Shown piece after piece: positions 9,968-18,042 of a stretch of DNA of 24,036 nucleotides. Each line of letters starts with the position of its first letter. The stretch's first letter is position 1. The stretch is from an uncultured Christensenella sp. GTDB lineage: Bacteria; Bacillota; Clostridia; Christensenellales; Pumilibacteraceae. The translations under genes and the position numbers were made by a program. The notes below the pieces were generated by a model. It ran no database searches and was not told the DNA's origin. It worked only from the letters and a program-made list of their open reading frames with translations. The DNA lies in contig CAJTND010000017.1 of the NCBI GenBank assembly GCA_910577995.1, positions 1 to 24,036 of the forward strand, read 5' to 3'.

Positions 9968-9973
9968 ATTATA
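9968..9973 (-). promoter_or_regulatory. Candidate -10 for the MMPL gene
   Basis: A perfect TATAAT on the minus strand lies in the 103-nt divergent gap, about 65 nt before the predicted transcript reaches the MMPL ATG. No convincing -35 is seen at 16-18 nt, so activator help or a wrong call are both possible. Confidence 0.4.
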
Positions 9974-9997
9974 CCGTCGGCACGCCATATTAACGGT

Positions 9998-10996
9998 ATG
10001 GATATCAGGAAAATAGGTATAATAGGCTGCGGCATGGTCGGCGCGACCGTCGCTTTTGCGCTTATGGAAAGCGGCATGTTCACCGATATGATACTCGTCG
10101 ACGTCAACCGTGACCGCGCTGTCGGCGAAGCGATGGACCTCTCGCACTGTCAGCCGTACATCAAGCCCGTGGAGATACGCGCAGGCGGATACTCCGACCT
10201 CTCCGACTGCGGCATCGTCATAATAACCGCAGGCGTCAATCAAAAGCCGGGCGAAACTCGGCTCGATATAATCAAAAAGAACGTCGCCGTATTCAACTCG
10301 ATAGTTCCCGAAATAGTCAAGTACAACAACGGCGCGTTCCTGCTCGTCGTATCCAACCCCGTCGATGTGCTGACCTACGTCGCGTACAAGCTGTCGGGCT
10401 ACCCGTCCAACCGCGTATTCGGCAGCGGCACGGTGCTCGACACCGCGCGACTGCGTTACCTCGTCGGGCGCAGGCTCAACGTCGATCCGCGCAGCGTCCA
10501 CGCCTTCGTCGTCGGCGAACACGGCGACAGCGAGGTAGCGGTATGGTCGAGCGCCAACGTCAGCGGCATCGAGCTCGGCGACTACTGCACGCACAAGGGC
10601 TTTACCCGCCACGAGGAAAACAGGAAAGCCCTCGCCGACAGCGTCAAAAACTCCGCCTATGAGATAATCGAGAAAAAGGGCGCGACGTACTACGGCATCG
10701 CCGCGGCGGTGCGCCGCATCTGCGAATGTATCGTGCGCGACGAACACTCGATAATGCCCGTCAGCACGCTCGTCCGCGGTCACTACGGCTTGGACGACGT
10801 GTGCATATCCGTCCCGTCGCTTATCGGCTCGCAGGGCGTAGAGGACATACTCGATATCAAGCTCGACGACTGCGAGCAAGCCGCGCTCAGAGAATCGGCG
10901 CGCACGCTCAAAGACGCGCTCGCCGAATCGGGCTTTTACACCGACCGCCGCTGCGGCGGCAAGCATGACGGCGACGCGCCGCGCAGTTCGAGATAG
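9998..10996 (+). CDS. ldh: L-lactate dehydrogenase, 332 aa
   Basis: NAD-dependent L-lactate dehydrogenase (EC 1.1.1.27) reduces pyruvate to L-lactate to regenerate NAD in fermentation, in the cytosol. The Rossmann motif GCGMVG is at 10-15 and the acidic D35 contacts NAD. The substrate loop NQKPGETR carries Q82, the residue that distinguishes lactate from malate dehydrogenase (Arg there), and R88. DTARLR (148-153) and GEHGDSEV (173-180, catalytic H175) follow, then KGATYYGIA. The last ~16 residues (RRCGGKHDGDAPRSSR) are a polar tail beyond the usual fold. No Shine-Dalgarno precedes the ATG. A weak -10-like CATATT lies exactly 6 nt upstream, but no matching -35 is seen. A strong terminator follows. 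Confidence 0.93.
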   Translation: MDIRKIGIIGCGMVGATVAFALMESGMFTDMILVDVNRDRAVGEAMDLSHCQPYIKPVEIRAGGYSDLSDCGIVIITAGVNQKPGETRLDIIKKNVAVFNSIVPEIVKYNNGAFLLVVSNPVDVLTYVAYKLSGYPSNRVFGSGTVLDTARLRYLVGRRLNVDPRSVHAFVVGEHGDSEVAVWSSANVSGIELGDYCTHKGFTRHEENRKALADSVKNSAYEIIEKKGATYYGIAAAVRRICECIVRDEHSIMPVSTLVRGHYGLDDVCISVPSLIGSQGVEDILDIKLDDCEQAALRESARTLKDALAESGFYTDRRCGGKHDGDAPRSSR

Positions 10997-11014
10997 ACAG
11001 TTAATAACGCAAAC

Positions 11015-11041
11015 AAAAAAACGACCGCAAGGTCGTTTTTT
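11015..11041 (+). terminator. Intrinsic terminator after ldh
   Basis: A stem CGACC/GGTCG with a GCAA tetraloop is flanked by seven A before and six T after, which also lets the A and T runs extend the stem. It lies 19 nt past the ldh stop and may work in both directions. Confidence 0.92.
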
Positions 11042-11069
11042 AAGTTCTGTCCGGATCGTTGGCACACCA

Positions 11070-11099
11070 ACGACATTTATTTTACGGCTATGATATACT
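11070..11099 (+). promoter_or_regulatory. Candidate promoter of the 89-aa gene
   Basis: ACGACA (11070-11075), an 18-nt spacer and TATACT (11094-11099) fit a moderate sigma-A promoter. Transcription would start near 11106, leaving a ~48-nt leader with a good ribosome site. Confidence 0.45.
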
Positions 11100-11153
11100 T
11101 AATATTGCCGAAGCGCTCAAAACATTTTTCGCTATCATCACAAAGGAGCTATA

Positions 11154-11423
11154 ATGGAAAGAACGACTACACAGCAAACGTTGCAATATATCAAACGGCA
11201 ATCTAAGTATATCAGGAACAACGGAACAAAAGACGGGCTGACAAAAGAACAGTGGAAACAGCTGTATACGCAATTCGAGGAAATAGCGAATACGCTTTCT
11301 TATGTCGAAATGAAGCTTTTATACTGTACGCGTCAATGCCCGCTCGGTACTGCATTTCGATTTGTAAAAGTCGCGGAAAAAATGATCGAGGCTACAAAAG
11401 CCATGGAGGATCTGACCGAGTAG
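11154..11423 (+). CDS. Small protein of unknown function, 89 aa (paralog A)
   Basis: This is a soluble, predicted all-helical small protein with no recognised family. A strong AGGAG site lies 5 nt before the ATG. It aligns without gaps to the 91-aa protein at 17241, with about 58 of 89 residues identical. Shared blocks are YIKRQ, DGLTK-x-QW, QFEE, NTLS and TRQCP-x-GTAF. The conserved TRQCP Cys and the charged amphipathic helices point to a conserved fold under selection. The stop codon lies in the loop of an 8-bp stem (11409-11416 with 11423-11430) that sits between this gene and the convergent flavodoxin gene. There is no signal peptide or membrane segment. No function can be stated. Confidence 0.75.
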   Translation: MERTTTQQTLQYIKRQSKYIRNNGTKDGLTKEQWKQLYTQFEEIANTLSYVEMKLLYCTRQCPLGTAFRFVKVAEKMIEATKAMEDLTE

Positions 11424-11436
11424 TCAGATCTATCTA

Positions 11437-11913
11437 TCATATACCGAGGCTCTTTACCCACGCGGCGATGTCCGCGTCGGACAGCTCGCCCACCATTTTG
11501 CCGTCGATCCATTTCGTAGAGTCGGCGCAGAGCGGTTTCAGCACCGCCGCCGCTTTGCCGAGGTCGCTGCCGCCGCTCGTCGCAAAGGGCACTACCGTTT
11601 TGCCTGCGAAGTCGTAGCTCGCGAGGAAGCCGTTTATTATCGTCGGCGCAAGATACCACCATATAGGGAAGCCGACGAACACGGTATTGTAGCTTTGCAT
11701 GTTGTGGACAGCGCCCTCTATCTCGGGGCGTTCCAGCGTGCGCATCTCTACCGAACTGCGGCTGTTCTTGTCGTTCCAATCGAGGTCGGCTTCCGTGTAG
11801 GGGACTTTCGGACGTATCTCGTACACGTCCGCGCCCGCGGCGCGCGCTATGCTCTCCGCGGCGCGTTTGGTGTCGCCGCCAGTCGAAAAATATGCTACAA
11901 GTGTTTTGCTCAT
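11437..11913 (-). CDS. Flavodoxin (Flavodoxin_4-like), 158 aa
   Basis: This is an FMN-binding electron carrier or quinone/NADPH-linked flavoprotein of the cytosol. The N-terminal phosphate-binding loop reads FSTGGDTKRAA (about 8-18), a variant of the usual FSxTGNTK. LDWNDKNSRSSVEM, FVGFPIWWYLAPTIINGFL and VVPFATSGGSDLG are typical of the Flavodoxin_4 family. The start is placed at MSKTLVAYF because the -10 box (11945-11950) overlaps the next upstream in-frame ATG at 11949, which would then not be in the mRNA. AGGAG is 11 nt upstream, a rather long spacing. The gene is convergent with the 89-aa gene and is a separate transcription unit from the DUF4132 gene behind it. Confidence 0.9.
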   Translation of the reverse strand: MSKTLVAYFSTGGDTKRAAESIARAAGADVYEIRPKVPYTEADLDWNDKNSRSSVEMRTLERPEIEGAVHNMQSYNTVFVGFPIWWYLAPTIINGFLASYDFAGKTVVPFATSGGSDLGKAAAVLKPLCADSTKWIDGKMVGELSDADIAAWVKSLGI

Positions 11914-11944
11914 TATGGATAATTCTCCTTTTTCGGTTTGTACT

Positions 11945-11953
11945 ATCATATCA
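11945..11953 (-). promoter_or_regulatory. Extended -10 promoter of the flavodoxin gene
   Basis: The minus strand reads TGA-TATGAT with only a poor -35 (TTGCGC at 18 nt). The predicted start is at 11938, giving a ~25-nt leader that contains AGGAG. Confidence 0.5.
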
Positions 11954-12024
11954 CAACACGCGCCCGACGCGCAATCGTTTTTGCGCTGTTTACGCGTAAT
12001 TTTTGCGCGCGTTCCGCCGCCCGT

Positions 12025-15000
12025 TTACTTTTCCACCTGCGACAGTATCGCGTTGTCGTCGATGTTAGCGTCGTCGGAAAGTATGACGGCTTTGGATATG
12101 ATGTCCGCGGTCATCGGGTCTTCGTCCACGAAGTCGAGCAGGAGCGGTCGCCTGCCCGTGCGCGTCGTCGCTATCGCGAGCTGACCCACGCCCTCCTTGA
12201 ACACGAGCCCCGTGCGGATATTCACCACATACACGCCGTGTACGCCGTTTATCTTGATATTGTCTTTGATAAAGCCGACGTTGTCGAGGTGCAATATGTC
12301 GCACAGCGACACAAGGATATTTTTGCGCACCTCCACCGTCGACATAGCGTTTTCAAAGTCGAAGATATTGTTCGCGCTTATCGTCACGACGAGATCTACG
12401 TCGCGGCAGGTCTCGGAGAATGTTATCGGGTCGACGTCGCCGAGCCGCATCAGTTCGCCGCTCTTGCGTCCGATGAACCACACGCAATCGAGCTCGCGCT
12501 CGTCGCCGCCCCAATCGTAAGTGTAAGCGAGGTCGAAGTCGCGGAATATCACCGCTATCGTGTCGGAGGAATAGAACACGCGCCGCGTTCCGACGTCGGG
12601 CGAATACGCCCAGCCCTTGTTTTTCAGCGCGGCGAAGCATTTTTTGATGCTCACGTTAAAGCCCTTGAACCGCATAAGGTCGGTAAACTTCTTTTCCTTT
12701 TCCGTCGGCTCGTATATCTCGCGGAGCGCCTGTTTGAACGGCTGTTTTATATTGTTCTTTACGACGTAGGTTATGCAGTCCTGCAACGCGCCTATCCTTT
12801 TAAGCTCTACGGGATGCGCTATGACCGCCGTCCGCGCCGCTATCGGCTCCCCGCCGAGCGTCAAAAGCTTTCCGCCGGAAAGCACCGCCGCGCCGCCGTC
12901 CGCTATAAAGAACAGCCGCGAGAGCAAATAGTCGATGACGGGCTGCTTGCATATCAGTTCGAGCTGTTCCGCCGTGAACTCGACGCGCTCGCACATCGAC
13001 CGCTCGAAGCCCGCGCGCATGCGCTTGATACGCGCCGTTTCTTCGCGCGCCATAGTCCTCAGCTCCGTCACCGTCTTGTTCTTGCCGAGCGAGGTCGGGA
13101 GCTTAACGAGCTTTCCGTCCTTTTCCGCGGCGAGCGTCACTCTGTACCCGTCGACGTTCGGCACTATCTTTACCCCGTCGATAACGTACTCGCGGAACAG
13201 CTCGGACGGGTCGAGCGCCTCGGTCTCGTAAATGAATATGTTCACGTCCTTATAGCCCGCCGCGCGCGCGAGGTTTTCGAGCGCGATATCAACGGTGCGG
13301 CGCTCGCTCGCTTTGCGCATCGCGCCGAACTGCTTGCCGAGGTCGAGGAATTCGCCGAGGTATTTATATCGCGCCATGAGGTCGGCGCGGTCTTTCAGCG
13401 GCACGAGCGAATAGCACAGACAGTAGTCCTTGTTGCGCGACTTCTCTATCTGCGCCTTGCATTCGGACAGCGTAAGCTTGCCGTTTATCGCGTCGAAAAA
13501 GCGTTGCGCGCGCTTGTGCAGTCCCGCCATAGTTATATACTTGGCGTTGTCGTAAACGAGTTTGAAGTCGTCCTTGCTTACGGTCGATATCATCTCGTCG
13601 TACCACTTGCGGTCGAACGCGCCGTCCTTGAAGTCGTCGGGCGAAATTTCCGAAAACTCTTTTATCTTCTCCTTGCGCGCGTCCGTGAGCCGCTCGTTGA
13701 GGTGCGCCGTGAACCAATAGACCGTCATTTTCAGTCCGCGCATACCGAGGTATTTTTCGGCGTAGTCGATATAAGTCGGATTGATGAGAGTCGCGCGGAT
13801 AAGCTCTTCCTTTGTCAGTCCGTACTCCGAACACAGCCGCTCGTACTTCTCGTAGCAGTCGCCCTCGTCCTTGATAGTGCGCTTTAATATATGCGTTATC
13901 GCGTCGTTCTTCGTAGTCGTGTCGAGGAAGTAGTCGCGGCACGGCGTAAGCCCGCGCATCGCCGCGGCGGCTTTGAAATACGTTTCCAGCCCAAAGAAGT
14001 TATCTATTTTCCCTATCAGCCGCGAATACACCGTCGGCAGCGAACCGCGCTTGGTTTCCGCGTCGACCATCTTTTCGGCAAAGGCTTTGGCGAACGCGGT
14101 CGTCTTGGGACAGTCGTTGTCCTCGCCGACATAGTATATGCTCTGCGGCTCGAACAGCCCGTCGAACCGCGTATTCTGCGCAATGCACACATACTCCGCC
14201 TCCGCGTCCTCGAACACGCCGAGCTCGTACATCTCGGCGAAAACTTCCGCGGAAACGAAAAAGCCTTTACTGTGCGACGAATACTCTCTCATCGCGGCTA
14301 TCTTCGCGGCGGCATCGTCGTCGGCTTCGGCGAGCGCCTTTTTCATGCTCGCGACCTCGGTCGCCATGCGCCGCCTGACGAAAAGCTCCAGCTTGTCCGC
14401 GTCGGGCGGATCGGGCGAATAGAAATACATTTCGGTAATAAGATGATCGAACCCGAAATAAAAATCCTGCTCCAAAAGATAAAGCGCGATCTCGAACATC
14501 ATACGCGGCGCGGTCTCGTACAGCACCGCGGACGGGATGCTCGAAACTATGCTCGTCAGCGGCGCGGATCGCTTGGCGAATATGCCTCTGTATAGGCTAT
14601 CCAAATATTTGAGCGCGTCCTCGCACCCGAGCAGTTTGCCGAACGTCTCGACCGAGGCAGGCGTTGCGTGATGCTCGAACAGCTTGCACGACATGACGAA
14701 CACGCCGAGCTCTTCCGCGTCCAAACACTTTTTGACGACCTTTCCGAGCTCCTCGCCGAGCGGAAAGGACGACAGCTTTCGGCTGTCCATATCGTCGGAT
14801 ACCATGACGCCGAAATGACTGCCTAGCGTAACGGCAGCGTCCGCATAGAACGAAACATATTCGTAGTCGGCGTTCTCGTTGATAAACGCTTCAAGCTTTT
14901 CCAATAGCGCGCTTATGCGCTTGGGCTTGAGCGATTTGGGCTTTAACGGTTTCACGCGCTTGATAAGCGCGTCCGACGGCGGCGCGACATAGTCGAGACG

Positions 15001-16722
15001 GAACGTCGGCGGCGCATCCGTCGCGACGGTCTTTTTCGTTGCGCCGACGACGGCGGTTTTGTCGGGCTCGGCGGTCGCGTCCGATTTTTTCGGCGACGCG
15101 ATGCCGAGCGCGGAATACATCTCCGCCGCTGCGGCGGTCTTGTATTCCTCGGGCTGTGCCGCGAGGTATTCGGCTATGCGCTCCCTGTCTTTGGATTTGA
15201 GCAGTTCCTTGATGATACGCGATTTGAGGTCCTGTTTCTTGGTTTTGAGAAAGTCGGAAACAAAAACCGCCTCGTCGTATGTAAGGATGAGCTTCCGCCC
15301 GTCGTAGAAGCTTTGCGCCTCCCACGACGTCTGTTTCAGCATCGCGATAGCGGCTTTGCGGATATCCAGCTCGGTATGATCCTTGAACTTTTCAAAGAAC
15401 GTTATCTGCGCCTCCGTGCCGAGCTTGTCGTAGCGTTTTTCCAGCTCGCGTACTATCGCCGCGTCGCCCGTCGCCTTGTAAAAGTCGTGGAGCGTTTCGA
15501 CTATGAGCCACTTTTTGAGATCGCGCGAAAAGTTGAAATTTTCGTCCGTCTTATAAGATACGGTCGCCTTCGTCATGCCGTCGAGTATCGCGAAAAGCCG
15601 CGCGGTAACGCTCGGACTGCATAACGCCTTTCGCGCATAGGATGTAGTCAGCACCGCCCAGTCCTCGAGGTCGAACACATCGGCAAGCGCTATCAGCTTA
15701 TCCGCATACGGCGTCAGGTCGTTGGCGAAGTCCGTCGCGGCGACGAGCGCGGCGCGGCGCAAAAGGATGTTGTCGCCGTTTATTGCCGTCGACAATACCG
15801 ATACGAAGCTCTCGCGGTCGAATGCGTACAGCGCGGCGGTAAGGAAGAAGAATTCGTCGATACGCCCCTTCAAATACCTGTCGAAACGCCGCGCGAGCGC
15901 GTCCTCCATTATGCGCATGCTCTTGTCTATGTGCAGACTGACGTGAACATCGCCGTAGGTGAGCGTTTCGTAAAACGCGGGGAGCGAGTACCATTTATCC
16001 GCCCGCGCCTTTTCGATGATGCGCCCGACGAGAAACCGACTGCCCGATTTTTTGTCAAACACCGCGCGGAAAACGTGCAGGCGTATAGTGTCTTGCAGAC
16101 CAGCCGTTTCGATAAGCTCGCAAAAATAATCCGCCACCGCTTCGTCAGCCGATCCGGACAGTATAACAAGGAACAGTCCTATAAGCCTCGGGTCTTTTCG
16201 GCACGCGGCGATGATCTTGCCGACGGCGAGCCGACCCTCTTTTACCGCTTTTTCAAACTCGGTCTTAACAAAATCGAACCCGCCGAAGTACTCGTCGCCG
16301 ATGACGTATGCGCCGCCGCCGTGCGCGCCGTTCGTCCAATCCTCGACGCCCGACACGCTCTCCGGCTCGGTGTCGCAAAAATCAGAGCACGATATGAAGA
16401 TCATTTGATCCAGCGAGTCTGCAAGCGAGTACTGATGCAACGGGTAGAACTCCGCTATGCCCGATCGAAACCCGTCGAACCTGTCGCCGAACAGCACGCG
16501 CAGTCCGTCCTCGTGCGCGTCGAACCACGCCGCGGCGCTGCGGTTGTTCCGCGTCCAATGGTACATGTACCCTTCCTCGTCGACGGTAAGTATGCGCTCC
16601 GCGAGCGGCCTGAGCTTGCCGTTAAGACTGCATGTTATAAGCTCTCGGACATCCCCGTCTTTTATTTTGCCGAGCTTTTCGGTGAGCCGTTGTTTTTTGA
16701 GTTCATTGATGTTTCCGTTCAT
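12025..16722 (-). CDS. DUF4132-family protein, 1565 aa
   Basis: This very large cytosolic protein belongs to the DUF4132 (MolR/YehI-like) family, whose biochemical role is not established. The long N-terminal part (about 1-530) reads as helical repeats of HEAT-like character. A Lys/Pro-rich linker follows (about 535-605, KPLKPKSLKPKR), then a second helical block. The family signature IKQPFKQALREIY is near residue 1325-1340, followed by an RFKGFNVS...KGWAYSP segment. The last 100 residues (1466-1565) match the C-terminal DUF7737-type module, ending SKAVILSDDANIDDNAIL. The start has GGAG about 8 nt upstream. It follows the 104-aa gene by 65 nt and probably shares its promoter. E. coli yehI-type relatives sit near MoxR ATPase and vWA genes, but none is visible here. 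Confidence 0.8.
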   Translation of the reverse strand: MNGNINELKKQRLTEKLGKIKDGDVRELITCSLNGKLRPLAERILTVDEEGYMYHWTRNNRSAAAWFDAHEDGLRVLFGDRFDGFRSGIAEFYPLHQYSLADSLDQMIFISCSDFCDTEPESVSGVEDWTNGAHGGGAYVIGDEYFGGFDFVKTEFEKAVKEGRLAVGKIIAACRKDPRLIGLFLVILSGSADEAVADYFCELIETAGLQDTIRLHVFRAVFDKKSGSRFLVGRIIEKARADKWYSLPAFYETLTYGDVHVSLHIDKSMRIMEDALARRFDRYLKGRIDEFFFLTAALYAFDRESFVSVLSTAINGDNILLRRAALVAATDFANDLTPYADKLIALADVFDLEDWAVLTTSYARKALCSPSVTARLFAILDGMTKATVSYKTDENFNFSRDLKKWLIVETLHDFYKATGDAAIVRELEKRYDKLGTEAQITFFEKFKDHTELDIRKAAIAMLKQTSWEAQSFYDGRKLILTYDEAVFVSDFLKTKKQDLKSRIIKELLKSKDRERIAEYLAAQPEEYKTAAAAEMYSALGIASPKKSDATAEPDKTAVVGATKKTVATDAPPTFRLDYVAPPSDALIKRVKPLKPKSLKPKRISALLEKLEAFINENADYEYVSFYADAAVTLGSHFGVMVSDDMDSRKLSSFPLGEELGKVVKKCLDAEELGVFVMSCKLFEHHATPASVETFGKLLGCEDALKYLDSLYRGIFAKRSAPLTSIVSSIPSAVLYETAPRMMFEIALYLLEQDFYFGFDHLITEMYFYSPDPPDADKLELFVRRRMATEVASMKKALAEADDDAAAKIAAMREYSSHSKGFFVSAEVFAEMYELGVFEDAEAEYVCIAQNTRFDGLFEPQSIYYVGEDNDCPKTTAFAKAFAEKMVDAETKRGSLPTVYSRLIGKIDNFFGLETYFKAAAAMRGLTPCRDYFLDTTTKNDAITHILKRTIKDEGDCYEKYERLCSEYGLTKEELIRATLINPTYIDYAEKYLGMRGLKMTVYWFTAHLNERLTDARKEKIKEFSEISPDDFKDGAFDRKWYDEMISTVSKDDFKLVYDNAKYITMAGLHKRAQRFFDAINGKLTLSECKAQIEKSRNKDYCLCYSLVPLKDRADLMARYKYLGEFLDLGKQFGAMRKASERRTVDIALENLARAAGYKDVNIFIYETEALDPSELFREYVIDGVKIVPNVDGYRVTLAAEKDGKLVKLPTSLGKNKTVTELRTMAREETARIKRMRAGFERSMCERVEFTAEQLELICKQPVIDYLLSRLFFIADGGAAVLSGGKLLTLGGEPIAARTAVIAHPVELKRIGALQDCITYVVKNNIKQPFKQALREIYEPTEKEKKFTDLMRFKGFNVSIKKCFAALKNKGWAYSPDVGTRRVFYSSDTIAVIFRDFDLAYTYDWGGDERELDCVWFIGRKSGELMRLGDVDPITFSETCRDVDLVVTISANNIFDFENAMSTVEVRKNILVSLCDILHLDNVGFIKDNIKINGVHGVYVVNIRTGLVFKEGVGQLAIATTRTGRRPLLLDFVDEDPMTADIISKAVILSDDANIDDNAILSQVEK

Positions 16723-16787
16723 TTTCTCCGCTCCGAATGATCTATATTATATACGTCCGCCGTCCGCGGCGGCGCAGGGCGCGTCCG

Positions 16788-17102
16788 TCACCAAACGACG
16801 CCGCGCACGTATTTGAGCTTGATCAACGCTATTTCGTCGCCGTCGTCGAGCCGCATATCCTCGTCCGCAGCGCCGTACTTGATATCCTTTGTCGTGTTGA
16901 CAATGTAGAATGCCGAAAACTTGAACCCGACGAGCGCGCTCTCGACGCACTCGCCGAGCGACAGCCCGACCGACGGCTTGTAATTCGCGCGGACGCGTTC
17001 CTCGATGAACTCGCCGACCGTCGCCGCTTCCGTCTCGCACTCCGTCCGCTCGATGTTGTTGAGCGCGGACAGCGATTTTTTGACAAAAAATATCTTTTTC
17101 AT
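16788..17102 (-). CDS. 104-aa protein, possible beta-grasp fold, partner of DUF4132
   Basis: This small protein has a strand-like N-terminus (KKIFFVKKSL), a helix (VGEFIEERVRANY, 29-41) and two C-terminal strands around DMRLDDGDEIALIKLKYVRGVVW (82-104). That order and the DGDEIALI turn resemble ubiquitin-like/ThiS-type beta-grasp proteins, but the tail ends RGVVW rather than GG. From memory, DUF4132 genes in Firmicutes are often preceded by a small protein ending in a similar strand plus G-x-x-W; this needs a search. The start is set at MKKIFFV. An upstream in-frame ATG at 17126 lies inside the promoter spacer and cannot be in the transcript. There is no Shine-Dalgarno, and the predicted leader is 0-3 nt. 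Confidence 0.7.
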   Translation of the reverse strand: MKKIFFVKKSLSALNNIERTECETEAATVGEFIEERVRANYKPSVGLSLGECVESALVGFKFSAFYIVNTTKDIKYGAADEDMRLDDGDEIALIKLKYVRGVVW

Positions 17103-17111
17103 GCGGATATG

Positions 17112-17140
17112 ATTATACCACCGCAATATTCTCTTGTCAA
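17112..17140 (-). promoter_or_regulatory. Perfect consensus promoter of the 104-aa/DUF4132 unit
   Basis: The minus strand has TTGACA (17135-17140), 17 nt and TATAAT (17112-17117). Nine nucleotides separate the -10 from the ATG at 17102, so the transcript would be leaderless or nearly so. Confidence 0.85.
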
Positions 17141-17213
17141 TACCCGCGCCGCGATTTTATATACAGGCATAGTTCGTCGTTTTGGAAGATTGCGAGATAA
17201 TAATACTGTTCGA

Positions 17214-17222
17214 TGCTATAAT
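17214..17222 (+). promoter_or_regulatory. Extended -10 promoter of the 91-aa gene
   Basis: TGC-TATAAT on the plus strand, with no clear -35. The start near 17229 leaves a 12-nt leader holding GGGAG. It lies ~75 nt from the divergent consensus promoter of the DUF4132 unit. Confidence 0.6.
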
Positions 17223-17240
17223 AGCGGTAAGGGAGATGTC

Positions 17241-17516
17241 ATGTCAAGACGCACAACGGAAGAAACAATGAGATACATCAAGCGTCAAACTCGCTACATA
17301 AAAGCGAACGGAACGCGAGATGGTCTGACCAAAGCGCAATGGGCGGAAATGTATTCGCAGTTCGAGGAAGTGATAAATACGCTTTCATTCGTCGAACTGA
17401 AACTGCTATTCCTGACGCGCCAATGCCCTATCGGCACGGCGTTCAAGTTTATGAAAGCCGCGGAAAAGATAATAGACGCAAACAAAGCAATGACCGAGTT
17501 GACAGAGCGACCGTAA
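17241..17516 (+). CDS. Small protein of unknown function, 91 aa (paralog B)
   Basis: Paralog of the 89-aa protein at 11154 (about 58 identical positions, no gaps, plus two extra C-terminal residues). It keeps YIKRQ, NGT-R-DGLTK, QFEE, NTLSF and TRQCPIGTAF. A GGGAG site 5 nt before the ATG fixes the start. A longer open frame continues upstream, but it is antisense to the 104-aa gene and crosses the promoter, so it is not used. The two paralogs bracket the flavodoxin and DUF4132 units and face the opposite strand. A relationship to those genes is not shown. No known domain, signal peptide or membrane helix is visible. The palindromic repeat region begins 11 nt after the stop. Confidence 0.78.
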   Translation: MSRRTTEETMRYIKRQTRYIKANGTRDGLTKAQWAEMYSQFEEVINTLSFVELKLLFLTRQCPIGTAFKFMKAAEKIIDANKAMTELTERP

Positions 17517-17526
17517 ACGTAGAACA

Positions 17527-17963
17527 CCCCCTATCGGCGCTTCGCGCCACTTCCCCCCGAATAGGGGAAGCAAAGAGGTTTCGGGTGACATCTTAGCCGC
17601 TTTGTTAATGAAAGCGACGGCTTAACGTCACGTCGTCGCCTCCCCCTCTCGGGGGAGGTGTCGGCATAGCCGACGGTAGGGGCTCTGCGGCTTAGTCGGC
17701 TCTTCACCGTTTATTTTTGCCTTGCCGCTTATCCCTTATCGGCGCTTCGCGCCACTTCCCCCGAATGGGGGAAGCGAAGAGGTTTCGAGCGACGGCTTAA
17801 CGTCACGTCGTCGCCTCCCCCTCTTGGGGGAGGTGTCGGCATAGCCGACGGTGGGGGCTTTACGACCGTGACTGTTCTTTACCGTTTTTATTTTTGCTTT
17901 GCCTTTTATCCCCTATCGGCGCTTCGCGCCACTTCCCTCAAACGGGGGAAGCGAAGAGGTTTC
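17527..17963. repeat. Palindromic intergenic repeat, three copies (A and B modules)
   Basis: A gene-free stretch holds a composite repeat. Module A (17527-17582, 17733-17786, 17910-17963) reads TATCGGCGCTTCGCGCCACT, then a C-run/G-run hairpin (CTTCCCC...GGGGAAG), ending AAGAGGTTTC. Module B (17614-17684, 17789-17859, plus a decayed piece after 17963) has GCGACGGCTTAACGTCACGT, a CCTCCCC/GGGGAGG hairpin and a GTCGGC-ATA-GCCGAC hairpin. The linkers between copies are also alike (ACCGTTTATTTTTGC with variations). Copy spacing is about 205 and 177 bp. Every module is built of perfect or near-perfect short inverted repeats, as in REP/MITE-like elements. The array ends just before the promoter of a DUF559 nuclease gene. 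Confidence 0.9.
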
Positions 17964-18007
17964 TATTGTAACGACTTCGCCTCCCTGCTTAACGATACAG
18001 CTTGCTA

Positions 18008-18036
18008 TTGACATCAATAAAATAATAGTGTAGAAT
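18008..18036 (+). promoter_or_regulatory. Strong promoter, predicted leaderless mRNA (DUF559 gene)
   Basis: TTGACA (18008-18013), exactly 17 nt, TAGAAT (18031-18036), then 6 nt to the ATG. The predicted transcription start is the A of the start codon at 18043. Confidence 0.82.
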
Positions 18037-18042
18037 AAGTTT

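Noticed and set aside
9998..10996. Malate dehydrogenase
   Set aside because: The substrate-loop residue is Gln (NQKPGETR), as in lactate dehydrogenase; malate dehydrogenases have Arg there.
9899..11065. A 388-codon minus-strand open frame
   Set aside because: It is antisense to lactate dehydrogenase and runs through the ldh terminator. The ldh frame has all catalytic motifs.
11914..11949. Longer flavodoxin N-terminus starting at 11949
   Set aside because: The ATG overlaps the -10 hexamer and the extra residues cover the Shine-Dalgarno of the MSKTLV start.
11938..13887. A 649-codon plus-strand open frame
   Set aside because: It is antisense to the DUF4132 gene. Its composition (Arg, Val, His, Ala rich) is the expected reverse-frame image of G+C-rich coding DNA, and it has no family motifs.
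17103..17126. Longer 104-aa protein starting at 17126
   Set aside because: The upstream ATG lies within the promoter spacer, so it would not be transcribed.
16737..17240. Longer N-terminus for the 91-aa protein
   Set aside because: The extension is antisense to the 104-aa gene and crosses the promoter; the 17241 ATG has GGGAG and aligns with its paralog.
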